DNA of 44,056 bases from contig CAJOMA010000002.1 in NCBI GenBank assembly GCA_905235655.1, forward strand, positions 1-44,056, given 5' to 3'. This DNA is from an uncultured Oscillospiraceae bacterium. GTDB lineage: Bacteria > Bacillota > Clostridia > Oscillospirales > Oscillospiraceae. The notes under the pieces were generated by a model. The model worked only from the letters and a program-made list of their open reading frames with translations. It was not told the origin of the DNA and ran no database searches. The translations under genes were made by a program, and so were the position numbers. This document shows positions 31,949 through 39,728 of this stretch, in pieces. Position 1 is the first letter of the stretch; each line of letters begins with the position of its first letter.

Positions 31949-33202
31949 TCACTCCACCTCCGTGCATACGCGGATCGACTGAAGCGGCTGCTTTAATTCG
32001 CTCTTTTTCAAAATGACCTGCTCCATCTCTCCGGGGGCGAGCACCCGTTTTTTGATCCTGCGGATGCGTTCTCCGTTGCAGTATACGCAGATGTAGCGGT
32101 CGCGGTAGACGTCCGCCACGCGGAAGCGCACCGTCACGGTATCCGCCATGTTGTCCGGGTCGAGCTTCTGCGGGACGGTATAGCGCACGCCGCTGTCCGC
32201 AGTGATATCCACCGTCCTGCCCGCACAAGGCTGTGACAGAACGTATGCCGCCGCGTTTTTGCCCGCGAGCGCCGCTTCCTCGGAGACATAGTCCACGAGG
32301 TCGTGCACATGCAGGACGTTGCCGCAGGCGAAGACGCCCTCGCAGCCGGTCTGCAGGCGGTCGTCGACCTCCGGTCCGTTCGTCACGCGGTTCATCGTCA
32401 CGTCGAGCGCGCGCGTCAGCTCGTTTTCCGGCAGCAGACCGACCGAAAGCAGCAGCGTGTCGCAGGCGTAGTACTCCTCCGTGCCCGCAATCGGGCGGCG
32501 GTTTTCGTCGACCTGCGCGAGCGTCACGCCCGTCAGACGTTCTTTGCCGTGAATTTCCACGACCGTGTGGCTCAGCTTCAGCGGAATGCCGAAGTCGTCC
32601 AGACACTGCACGATATTGCGCTTCAAGCCGCCGGAATAGGGCATCAGCTCCGCGACGACCTTGACCTTCGCGCCCTCGAGCGTCATGCGGCGCGCCATGA
32701 TCAGTCCGATGTCGCCCGAGCCGAGGATGACGACCTCTTTGCCGACCTGAAAGCCCTCGATGTTCATCAGACGCTGCGCCGTGCCCGCAGAGAAAATGCC
32801 TGCCGGACGGCTGCCGGGGATATTCAGTGCGCCGCGCGGACGCTCCCTGCAGCCCATCGCCAGGATCAGCGCCTTCGCCTGCACCCGCACGAGACCGTCC
32901 TCGCGGCTGACGTAGGTGACGAGCTTCTCTCTCGAGATCGAGATCACCGTTGCGCCGAGGCGGTAGGGGATATTCTCCTCGCGCACCTGCGCGATAAACC
33001 GCGCGGCGTATTCCGGTCCGGTCAGCTCCTCCTTGAATGTGTGCAGACCGAAGCCGTTATGAATGCACTGGTTCAGAATACCGCCGAGCAGATGGTCGCG
33101 CTCTAAAATCAGAACATCCTGCACGCCGGCGCGTCTTGCGCTCAGCGCCGCGGCAAGCCCCGCAGGTCCGCCGCCGATGACGATTAAATCATAAACTCTC
33201 AT
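31949..33202 (-). CDS. FAD/NAD(P)-dependent oxidoreductase (GlpB-partner type)
   Basis: A 417-residue flavoprotein. VIGGGPAGLAAALSARRAG at residues 8-26 is the FAD-binding dinucleotide fold, VVILGSGDIGLIMARRMTLEGAKV near residue 157 the NAD(P) fold, and EGVFACGNVLHVHDLVDYVSEEA near residue 288 the second FAD contact. It lies between the GlpA-like gene (overlap of 4 nt) and the DUF1667 gene, the common anaerobic order, and probably takes electrons from glycerol-3-phosphate oxidation. No active-site disulfide pair is seen. Confidence 0.85.
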   Translation of the reverse strand: MRVYDLIVIGGGPAGLAAALSARRAGVQDVLILERDHLLGGILNQCIHNGFGLHTFKEELTGPEYAARFIAQVREENIPYRLGATVISISREKLVTYVSREDGLVRVQAKALILAMGCRERPRGALNIPGSRPAGIFSAGTAQRLMNIEGFQVGKEVVILGSGDIGLIMARRMTLEGAKVKVVAELMPYSGGLKRNIVQCLDDFGIPLKLSHTVVEIHGKERLTGVTLAQVDENRRPIAGTEEYYACDTLLLSVGLLPENELTRALDVTMNRVTNGPEVDDRLQTGCEGVFACGNVLHVHDLVDYVSEEAALAGKNAAAYVLSQPCAGRTVDITADSGVRYTVPQKLDPDNMADTVTVRFRVADVYRDRYICVYCNGERIRRIKKRVLAPGEMEQVILKKSELKQPLQSIRVCTEVE

Positions 33203-34644
33203 TTGCGTCCCTCCATCGTGCCGGTCAGCAGCTCCGAGCCGGGAACGTTTTTACAGATTTCCTCCATCGGGCGGTGCAGCTCCCGCGACAGGATTTCCAT
33301 GAGACGCGGCGTGCAGAAGCCCGCCTGACAGCGTCCCATGCCCGCACGGACGCGCCGCTTGATTCCGTCCAGCGAAACCGCTCCGACGGGTCTGCGGATC
33401 GCCTCGACGATCTCGCCCTCACTGATCTGCTCGCAGCGGCAGACGATGCTGCCGTAGAGCGGATTCTCCGCGATCAGCGCCTTGCGCTCCTGCGCTGGCA
33501 GCTCTGCAAGGCGCGGGATTGCTTTGCGCGTCGGCACAAAGTCGGGGTTTTCTTCCGCGCCGAGCCTGTCTGCGATCCTCTCGGCGAGATAGCTGCCGAT
33601 CGCGGGCGCGGAGGTCAGACCGGGCGATTCGATGCCCGCCGCCTCGAAGAAGTTTTCCGCGTCCGGCGTTTCTCCGATGATAAAGTCGCCGCCCTCCTCA
33701 TGCGCGCGCAGACCGGAGAACGAGGTGATTACGCTCCGCAGCGGCAGCTCACGGACGCTCTTCTGCGCAGTTTTTGTCAGATATGCAAGCTCTGCGGCGG
33801 TCGTCGGCGTCTGCTCCTTGTCCTCCACATCGGTCGCCGTCGGGCCGATCAGCAGATTGCCGTGCGCCGTCGGCGTGACCAGAACGCCCTTGCCGAGCGA
33901 GCTCGGAAGCTGGAAAACCGTATGCGAGACGTAGCCGCCCACTTCCTTGTCCAGCAGGCAGTAATCGCCCTTTCTGGGCGTAATGTGCATTGGAATCGCG
34001 CTGACCATGCGGTGAATTTTGTCCGCATGTACGCCCGCCGCGTTGACGACGCAGGTCGCTTTGATCTGCGCAAGATTTGTGGTGATGAGATAGCCGTCCG
34101 TCTCGCGCGAAATGCCGGTCACGGTCTCGTTTCTGCGAAACTCCACGCCGTTTTGGCAGGCGTTTTCCGCCAGCGCGATCGTCAGCTCGAACGGGCAGAT
34201 AATGCCGCCTGTCGGCGCATAGAGCGCGGCGACCGCGTTCTCGCTCAGATTCGGCTCCTTCCTCCGCGCTTCGTCGCCGGTCAGAATCGCCAGCCCCTCC
34301 ACGCCGTTTGCCACGCCGCGCACATACAGCTCCTGCAGCGCGGGAAGCCCGTCCTCCGACAGGCACAGCACCAGCGAGCCGTTGCGCCGGAAGCGAATAT
34401 CCAGCTCTTCGGCAAGCTGCGGCATCATGCGGCTGCCCAGAAGATTCATCTTTGCCTTCATCGTACCCGGCTTCGCGTCAAAGCCGGCGTGGACAATACC
34501 GCTGTTCGCCTTTGACGTGCCGGAGCAGACGTCCTCTCCCTTTTCAATCAGGCAAATCCGCAGCCTTCGGCGCAACAGCTCTCGTGCGACCGCGCAGCCG
34601 ATCACGCCGCCGCCGATGACGGCGACGTCATAGTCGTTACGCAT
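33199..34644 (-). CDS. GlpA-like FAD-dependent glycerol-3-phosphate dehydrogenase with C-terminal [2Fe-2S]-type domain
   Basis: A 481-residue protein. AVIGGGVIGCAVARELLRR at residues 8-26 binds FAD, SGTSKANSGIVHAGFDAKPGTMKAKMN near residue 42 is typical of the GlpA/LhgO branch, and the substrate-domain motif ITSFSGLRAHEEGGDFIIGE lies near residue 305. Residues 400-460 form a BFD-like domain with VCRCEQISEGEIVEAIRR and GMGRCQAGFC, four Cys suited to a [2Fe-2S] cluster. It should oxidise glycerol-3-phosphate to dihydroxyacetone phosphate. The ATG follows AAGGAGG. Glycerol kinase is not in the window. Confidence 0.88.
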   Translation of the reverse strand: MRNDYDVAVIGGGVIGCAVARELLRRRLRICLIEKGEDVCSGTSKANSGIVHAGFDAKPGTMKAKMNLLGSRMMPQLAEELDIRFRRNGSLVLCLSEDGLPALQELYVRGVANGVEGLAILTGDEARRKEPNLSENAVAALYAPTGGIICPFELTIALAENACQNGVEFRRNETVTGISRETDGYLITTNLAQIKATCVVNAAGVHADKIHRMVSAIPMHITPRKGDYCLLDKEVGGYVSHTVFQLPSSLGKGVLVTPTAHGNLLIGPTATDVEDKEQTPTTAAELAYLTKTAQKSVRELPLRSVITSFSGLRAHEEGGDFIIGETPDAENFFEAAGIESPGLTSAPAIGSYLAERIADRLGAEENPDFVPTRKAIPRLAELPAQERKALIAENPLYGSIVCRCEQISEGEIVEAIRRPVGAVSLDGIKRRVRAGMGRCQAGFCTPRLMEILSRELHRPMEEICKNVPGSELLTGTMEGRK

Positions 34645-34679
34645 TTACCTGCCTCCTTCCTTCCCTTTTATATAGTATT

Positions 34680-34707
34680 ATTATACTACATTTGTCCGTT
34701 TTCGCAA
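34680..34707 (-). promoter_or_regulatory. Promoter of the glp-like operon
   Basis: On the minus strand TTGCGA (34707-34702), 16-nt spacer, TATAAT (34685-34680). The -10 lies within an inverted repeat TAGTAT-TATT-ATACTA (34673-34688), which may be an operator. Confidence 0.7.
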
Positions 34708-34751
34708 GAACAGTTTTTTGTAAAGAGATGGCATAAAGGAAAGATTTGTTG

Positions 34752-34757
34752 TATAAT
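34752..34757 (+). promoter_or_regulatory. Probable -10 box of tag
   Basis: TATAAT lies 29 nt before the tag ATG. No good -35 is found 16-18 nt upstream. The leader has AAAGGAG before the start. Confidence 0.45.
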
Positions 34758-34786
34758 GGCGACAGAAACCGAAAGGAGCCGAAACG

Positions 34787-35344
34787 ATGCATCGCTGCGC
34801 TTGGGTCAATCTGAAAAATCCGCTGTATATCCGCTATCACGATGAGGAATGGGGCGTTCCCCTGCACGACGATCCGGCGTTATACGAGCTTTTGATTCTG
34901 GAGTCCTTTCAAGCGGGGCTCTCATGGGAATGCGTTCTGAATAAGCGCGAGGCGTTTCGTCTCGCGTTCGACGGCTTCGATATTCATAAGGTGATCGCTT
35001 ACGATGAGGCAAAAATCGACGCGCTGATGCAGAATCCCGCGATCATCCGCAACCGCAGAAAGATCGCCGCCGCCGTGAGCAACAGCAGAGTATTTTTGGA
35101 AATTCAGAAGGAATTCGGCTCCTTTGACCGGTATTTGCAGTCCTTTACCGGCGGGAAGATCATCTGCGAGGAATACACCCTCCGCACGACCTCCCCGCTG
35201 TCCGACCGCATTTCGGAGGATATGAAGCGGCGCGGCATGCGCTTTGTCGGCTCCACGATCATCTATTCCTATCTGCAGTCCGCCGGCGTGATCGACGCGC
35301 ATGGACAAGAATGCGACAAGCACCATAAGCAACAGGGAGACTGA
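34787..35344 (+). CDS. tag: DNA-3-methyladenine glycosylase I
   Basis: A 185-residue Tag protein. CAWVNLKNPLYIRYHDEEWGVPLHDD at residues 4-29 has the zinc ligand Cys4 and His of YHDEEWG; FQAGLSWECVLNKREAFRLAFDGFD near residue 45 forms the base-binding helix; MRFVGSTIIYSYLQSAGVIDAHGQEC near residue 150 ends with the other His and Cys zinc ligands. It removes 3-methyladenine from alkylated DNA. The last residues (HKQQGD) and the stop codon are encoded inside the left terminator-like hairpin that flanks repeat element 2, so the element's insertion site touches the gene's 3' end. Confidence 0.93.
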   Translation: MHRCAWVNLKNPLYIRYHDEEWGVPLHDDPALYELLILESFQAGLSWECVLNKREAFRLAFDGFDIHKVIAYDEAKIDALMQNPAIIRNRRKIAAAVSNSRVFLEIQKEFGSFDRYLQSFTGGKIICEEYTLRTTSPLSDRISEDMKRRGMRFVGSTIIYSYLQSAGVIDAHGQECDKHHKQQGD

Positions 35345-35364
35345 TTCTCAGCCTCCCTGTTGCT
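35328..35364 (+). terminator. Terminator-like hairpin, left copy flanking repeat element 2
   Basis: AGCAACAGGGAG and CTCCCTGTTGCT pair with an inner CTGA-TTC-TCAG stem and one mismatch. It overlaps the end of tag and is repeated at 35528-35564 with a single base difference over 37 nt. Confidence 0.75.
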
Positions 35365-35527
35365 GAGCGTGTCAAAAATGTCTTTTTGACACGCTCATGC
35401 GGATTTTCAAACTTAAAATCAGTTTGAAAATCCTGTTTTATTGAACGTGAAAGACAACCCTGACGGTTTTCTTTCACACTTTCTTTCCCTCCGAATTACC
35501 CGCTTGCTGCGTTCTTTGACAGTCTGA
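35365..35527. repeat. Terminator-embedded noncoding element 2
   Basis: A 163-bp insert between two copies of one hairpin. It begins with a perfect 14-bp stem at 35365-35396 (GAGCGTGTCAAAAA, loop TGTC) and ends CTTTGACAGTCTGA, the same end as element 1. The outer ends are imperfect inverted repeats sharing AG..TGTCAAA. The interior differs from element 1 and has a second hairpin near 35403-35431 (GGATTTTCAAACT with AGTTTGAAAATCC). No gene is seen. Confidence 0.78.
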
Positions 35528-35564
35528 AGCAACAGGGAGGCTGATTCTCAGCCTCCCTGTTGCT
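35528..35564 (-). terminator. Terminator-like hairpin, right copy flanking repeat element 2
   Basis: A 17-bp perfect stem (AGCAACAGGGAGGCTGA, loop TTC). It stands 14 nt beyond the stop of the LTA-synthase-like gene and exactly 200 nt from its left copy. Confidence 0.75.
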
Positions 35565-35577
35565 ATATCATCTATTG

Positions 35578-37638
35578 CTATTGCTCTTCCCTGCCGGGCA
35601 GATGGCTCAAAACGGCTCCGTAGTAGTCGCATTCCAGCACGACGTCGGAGAAGGTGATCTTATTGCGGACGATCGCGGCGATCTGATCCCGGTAGTCCTC
35701 TCCCAGCTCATAGCCCTCGGCGGGAATAAACTGACCGGTCGCGCCGTTATAGGTCGCATACTCCGTCTTCCAGCTATAGTCGTTCCAGAGCACCAGCGGC
35801 ATCTGATCGGAGAAGACGTCTCTGCCGACAAACATGCGCGAATCGTACTCCACGCCGAAGAGGTTGGAAAGCGTCGGCAGAATATCGAGGCTGAAGGTCG
35901 GCGCGTCCACCTGCAGGTTCATTCCCTCCAGACAGCCGCTCCAGATGATCAGCGCCGTACTGTCGCGGTCGAAGCAGGTTCTGACCGGATGCCCGTACAG
36001 CTCGTCCAGATAGTTCTCGCCGCTCGACCATGCGTAGCTCGGCTCCAGACCGTAGGGATAGTGGTCGGGGCTGATCACAATGACCGTATCGTCCGCAATC
36101 CCCGCGTCCTCCAGCATTTGGAGCAGGCTCGTCATCGCGTTTTCCAGCTCGATGTTGGCGGCGTGGTAGCATTTAACGTGCTCCGACCAGTCCTCGTTTT
36201 CCACGACGTGATAGTTTTTCCGCGACATGGCGTTGCTGCCGTAGTTATAGGCGCAATGCCCGCTGATGCTCATGTAATACACGCTGAACGGCTGATGGTC
36301 GATAAACTGCGGCGCCGTGTATTCGATCATTTCCTGATCGCTCTCCGGCCATGTGGACTGCACGCCCTGCTCCAGTCCGTTGCCCACGGCGTAGAAATTG
36401 TCATAGCCGATCATGCAGTGCGTCCGGTGCCGTTCATAATAGGTATATTCGCCGTTGTGGTAGGAGACGGAGAAATAGCCCTGCGCACGTAACTGGTTGC
36501 CGATGGTCAGATCGTTGTGGTTATAGATCATGTTTTTGATGCTTGCAACGCTGTTGGTCGGCACGATGCCGTAAAGGTTGGAGAACTCCCCCGTCGAGGT
36601 GCTTCCGCCCCACGCCGGCTGATAATAGTCCGTGAAATAAATGCCCTCGTGCGCCATGCGGTAGAGCGTCGGCGTGCGCACCGGGTCGATGACCTCCTTG
36701 GTAAAGGCTTCCGCAGTGATCAGGATCAGGTTTTTCCCCGCAAACATGCCGGTGTACGGGTTTTCCGAGGCGGGCGTCTGCGAACGGTGCGCCGAGGCGA
36801 TCCGGTCGTTCCATTCCTCGTCCGCCAGCGCGGCATAGTCGATATCAAACTCATGCAGACCGTAGACAACGGTTTCCTCCGTCGGCTCTGTCGCTTCTTC
36901 GGTCGGCGCGTCCGACCGCTCAGTCGGCTCCGTTGCGGGCGTCGTCTTCTTTGTCGGCGCTGTCGGCGCCTCGGAGGGCACAAAATCCGTGTTGGTGTTG
37001 CCGCCGCGGAAAATATCCAGCGTCAGCGCTTCGGAAAGACCGAAGGAACGAACCGCGCCGTCAAAGGTGTATTCCTCGTCATACTTTTTGGTGTCCGGAG
37101 AGACCGTGCGGATGAACAGCATACCGCCGAAGAAGCTGACGATCAGAAGCGAAGCGAGCACAACGCGCGTGATCCAGCTCCCCGTCCTGCCCCATTTGCC
37201 GAGGTGCCCCAGAAAACCGTAGAGCACAATCGGCAGCAGAACGACAATAATGCGCCAGAAGCCGTGCAGGATCAGCGTGACCAGCGTGTCGCCGAAGCCG
37301 CCCGCCACGTCTCCGGCGTTGCCGAAAATGTCCGACAGAATCATGAAGGTCTTGAAGGAATCCTGAATAAAGAATTCCAGCAGCGTGAAGAACGCGAAAA
37401 TCCCGGAGAAGACCAGCGCCAGAATCCGGCTGAGCCTTGCGGAGCTGCCGATCGTGGTCAGCAGCGCAAAAACAATGCCGAAGAACAGCGCGCACACCAA
37501 TACGGTGACGAGCCGGGAAAACACCAGCTCCCGCGGCGTCCAGATATGCAGGATGAATTCATCGAATACCACCGCACAGAGCATGAACAGCCATGCGGGG
37601 ATATTGATTTTCTCCATCCATGCGCTCAGTTTCTTCAT
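35578..37638 (-). CDS. LTA synthase-family membrane sulfatase-like phosphoglycerol transferase
   Basis: A 686-residue protein. Five membrane helices cover residues 13-32, 40-62, 72-92, 118-142 and 156-176. A Thr/Glu/Pro-rich linker (222-256, with ATEPTE and EATEPTE) leads to an extracellular alkaline-phosphatase-fold domain (300-640). Catalytic landmarks fit LtaS: Glu310 in LILITAEAF, the nucleophile Thr at 347 or 349 in GGSTSTGEFSNLYG, and Asp524-His525 in VISPDHYPYG. It probably adds phosphoglycerol from phosphatidylglycerol to a surface acceptor. The long low-complexity linker is unusual for LtaS. Promoter and start are clear. Confidence 0.9.
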   Translation of the reverse strand: MKKLSAWMEKINIPAWLFMLCAVVFDEFILHIWTPRELVFSRLVTVLVCALFFGIVFALLTTIGSSARLSRILALVFSGIFAFFTLLEFFIQDSFKTFMILSDIFGNAGDVAGGFGDTLVTLILHGFWRIIVVLLPIVLYGFLGHLGKWGRTGSWITRVVLASLLIVSFFGGMLFIRTVSPDTKKYDEEYTFDGAVRSFGLSEALTLDIFRGGNTNTDFVPSEAPTAPTKKTTPATEPTERSDAPTEEATEPTEETVVYGLHEFDIDYAALADEEWNDRIASAHRSQTPASENPYTGMFAGKNLILITAEAFTKEVIDPVRTPTLYRMAHEGIYFTDYYQPAWGGSTSTGEFSNLYGIVPTNSVASIKNMIYNHNDLTIGNQLRAQGYFSVSYHNGEYTYYERHRTHCMIGYDNFYAVGNGLEQGVQSTWPESDQEMIEYTAPQFIDHQPFSVYYMSISGHCAYNYGSNAMSRKNYHVVENEDWSEHVKCYHAANIELENAMTSLLQMLEDAGIADDTVIVISPDHYPYGLEPSYAWSSGENYLDELYGHPVRTCFDRDSTALIIWSGCLEGMNLQVDAPTFSLDILPTLSNLFGVEYDSRMFVGRDVFSDQMPLVLWNDYSWKTEYATYNGATGQFIPAEGYELGEDYRDQIAAIVRNKITFSDVVLECDYYGAVLSHLPGREEQ

Positions 37639-37674
37639 AACGGATCCCCCGTTTCCTCAAAGATAGCGCTATAT

Positions 37675-37703
37675 ATTATAGAGCATGATCCACCGCAGGG
37701 CAA
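37675..37703 (-). promoter_or_regulatory. Promoter of the LTA-synthase-like gene
   Basis: On the minus strand TTGCCC (37703-37698), 17-nt spacer, TATAAT (37680-37675). A 10-bp palindrome ATAGCGCTAT (37663-37672) covers the expected start of transcription. Confidence 0.7.
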
Positions 37704-37947
37704 GACAAAACTCGACGATTTTCGCACATTTTTCGGAAAAAAGGCGGCAAAGCTCCGGCGCATTGTGCGCCTGCTGCCGCAATTTGATTCTTTTCACCGC
37801 CTGCAGAAGCCCGCGCGCGTTCTCGTCGCAGGGGTTTCGTTTTCATATTTTTAAGCGAAACGGCTCCGCGTAACCGGCGGAAGGTAATGTTACGTTGTAT
37901 ATGAGCGGTTTCCTGCGAAAAAACGCAGTTTTCCGCCATTATCCTCT
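37704..37947. other. Intergenic region before the formyltransferase operon
   Basis: About 240 bases with no supported gene. The only structure of note is a hairpin at 37905-37937, with GCGG..CTGCG pairing to CGCAG..CCGC around a run of A residues and an internal mismatch, just before the promoter of the plus-strand operon. Confidence 0.45.
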
Positions 37948-37977
37948 TGCGTAACAGGGTTAAAATACTATATAATA
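37948..37977 (+). promoter_or_regulatory. Promoter of the formyltransferase-MATE-phosphatase operon
   Basis: TTGCGT (37948-37953), 18-nt spacer, TATAAT (37972-37977). The 90-nt leader contains GTCCGC and GCGGAC arms able to form a hairpin between about 38002 and 38036. Confidence 0.65.
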
Positions 37978-38076
37978 TAGAATCATAGAATTAGGCAACC
38001 GTCCGCAGACCGGCGCATACCGTTCTTTTGAGCGGACACACCGAGGCGCATGCCGCAATCGGAAAGGACAGACGGA

Positions 38077-38859
38077 ATGAAAGTTGCTTATGCGGGTATC
38101 GACCTGCTTGCGCCCGCGCTGGAGACGCTGATCGCGCAGGGCTGCGAGATCATGCAGGTTTTCACCTGCAAAACCGATAACATTACGGAGTTCAATTTCA
38201 GGGTCAGAGCCCTTGCCGCGCGCCATGGCATTCCCTGCACGGACGAGCGCATTCGGCGCGCCGATCTGGAGCGGCTGCGCGCGGAGGGCTGCGAGCTGTT
38301 TCTCTGCGGCGGCTACTATCATCTGATCCCCATTGTCGGCGGTCTTCCCATGGTAAACATCCATCCGGCGTATCTGCCGGAGGGTCGCGGCGCATGGCCG
38401 ATGCCCGTCGCCATAGCGCGCGGTCTGAAGCAAAGCGGCGTGACCCTGCACAAGATGGACGCCGCCTTCGACACGGGCGACATCCTTCTTCAGCGCGCCT
38501 TTCCCCTTCTGCCGGATGAAAATCTGCAGACCTTTATGGAAAAGCTGCGCGGTTTCCTGCCGGAGCTGGTCACAGAGCTGATTTCGGATTTGCCCGGCGT
38601 CATGGCGCGCGCCGTGCCACAAGGCGCGGGGAGCTACTGGGCATGCCCCACGGAAAAGGACTGGACGGTCACGAGTGAAATGACGGCGGCGCAAGCCGAC
38701 CTGATCCTGCGCGCATTCTACGGCTATGAATGCGTTTATCTGCACGGAAATGAAAAATATGAAATGATTCGGGGCTGCGTCACAGACAGAAAGACGCCTT
38801 ATCCGGTAAAAGACGGATACCTTCGCGCCGAAAAGATCAGAAAGCTGACGGATGCATGA
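38077..38859 (+). CDS. Formyltransferase-family protein (Fmt/GART fold)
   Basis: A 260-residue protein with the formyltransferase N-terminal fold (PF00551). The catalytic Asn-His-Asp triad is intact: MVNIHPAYLPEGRGAWPMPVAI near residue 95 has Asn and His, GVTLHKMDAAFDTGDILLQRAFP near residue 122 has the Asp. Residues 190-260 form a short Fmt-C-like domain. It is shorter than methionyl-tRNA formyltransferase (about 310), so a sugar or amino-acid substrate is more likely than initiator tRNA. ATG 38077 follows AAAGGA. First gene of the operon; it overlaps the DUF2156 gene by 4 nt. Confidence 0.82.
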   Translation: MKVAYAGIDLLAPALETLIAQGCEIMQVFTCKTDNITEFNFRVRALAARHGIPCTDERIRRADLERLRAEGCELFLCGGYYHLIPIVGGLPMVNIHPAYLPEGRGAWPMPVAIARGLKQSGVTLHKMDAAFDTGDILLQRAFPLLPDENLQTFMEKLRGFLPELVTELISDLPGVMARAVPQGAGSYWACPTEKDWTVTSEMTAAQADLILRAFYGYECVYLHGNEKYEMIRGCVTDRKTPYPVKDGYLRAEKIRKLTDA

Positions 38860-39728
38860 GAGAAAAAACAAGCCTGATCACTGCTGACTGCCGTGAAAAA
38901 ATGGAACATCTGCGCAACATGAGCGGGAACGTTCTGTCCTCCCACGCCTTCGTATCGGTCTATCTCTGGCGGAAAGAAATGGGACTTTTCCTGATGATGC
39001 AGGAGGACTTTTACTCCGTCAAGTGCTTGTGGAAGGGCGAAAACGCATGGTTTTTCCCCTGCGGTACGGACAGCGGAAAAGAGCGCTTCATTTCCCGCCA
39101 TCTGGCAGAGCCGGATTTCAAGCTCTGCTATCTGACGGACAGAGACGTCGTCTTTCTGGGCGAGCATTATCCGGAGAAATTCCGCTGTCTGCGGGATGAC
39201 GCCTCCGACGAGTATATCTATGACCGCGAGGCGCATATCGCGCTTTCGGGCGGTGATTATGCCAACGTCCGCACGCAGCTCCATCGCGCGCAGAGGTCTT
39301 ACGCACTGCGCGCCGAGCCGCTGTCCGCAGAGAACCGTGACGCCGCGTTGGACGTCATTCTCGACTGGGCGAGCAAGCCGCACCCGCTTGCCCGCGGTCT
39401 CAGCGACGACGAGGTTGACGAGGAAGCGATCCAGAAGGCGGAGCTCCTGAAGCTCAGCGGCGTTCTCGTCTATGCCGACGGGGTCGCGCAGGCGGTCTGC
39501 GCAGGCTTCCCGCTCACAGAGGACACCTTCGACGTCTGCGTCGCCAAGTGCCGGCAAAATCTGCCCGGGCTGTCATATTACGCAAAGCACGCGCTGTTCC
39601 GGTCTCTGGAGCCGCGCTTCCGCTACGTCAATCTGGAGGAGGACCTCGGCATCCCCGGTCTGCGGCAGATGAAGCAGATTCTCTCACCCGTGCGAATGAA
39701 CGAATTGTGGGAGGCGGTGCTGCTGTGA
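38856..39728 (+). CDS. DUF2156 (phosphatidylglycerol lysyltransferase-like domain) protein
   Basis: A 290-residue protein resembling PF09924, the double-GNAT domain of MprF. Landmarks are LSSHAFVSVYLWRKEMGLFL near residue 27, GGDYANVRTQLHRAQRSYALRAEPL near residue 130, GVLVYADGVAQAVCAGFPL near residue 200 and FRYVNLEEDLGIPGLRQMKQ near residue 250, which matches the family's NREQDLGxxGLR motif. No flippase domain is attached. In MprF this domain transfers lysine from tRNA to lipid; the acceptor here is unknown. It overlaps both neighbours by 4 nt (ATGA and GTGA), so it is translationally tied to the formyltransferase and the MATE fusion. Confidence 0.8.
   Translation: MREKTSLITADCREKMEHLRNMSGNVLSSHAFVSVYLWRKEMGLFLMMQEDFYSVKCLWKGENAWFFPCGTDSGKERFISRHLAEPDFKLCYLTDRDVVFLGEHYPEKFRCLRDDASDEYIYDREAHIALSGGDYANVRTQLHRAQRSYALRAEPLSAENRDAALDVILDWASKPHPLARGLSDDEVDEEAIQKAELLKLSGVLVYADGVAQAVCAGFPLTEDTFDVCVAKCRQNLPGLSYYAKHALFRSLEPRFRYVNLEEDLGIPGLRQMKQILSPVRMNELWEAVLL

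Noticed and set aside
33274-34515. Open frame of 413 codons on the plus strand
   Set aside because: Antisense to the GlpA-like gene; composition is Arg-rich and shows no family features.
36517-37854. Open frame of 445 codons on the plus strand
   Set aside because: Antisense to the LTA-synthase-like gene and extending into the intergenic region; no motif and no start signal.
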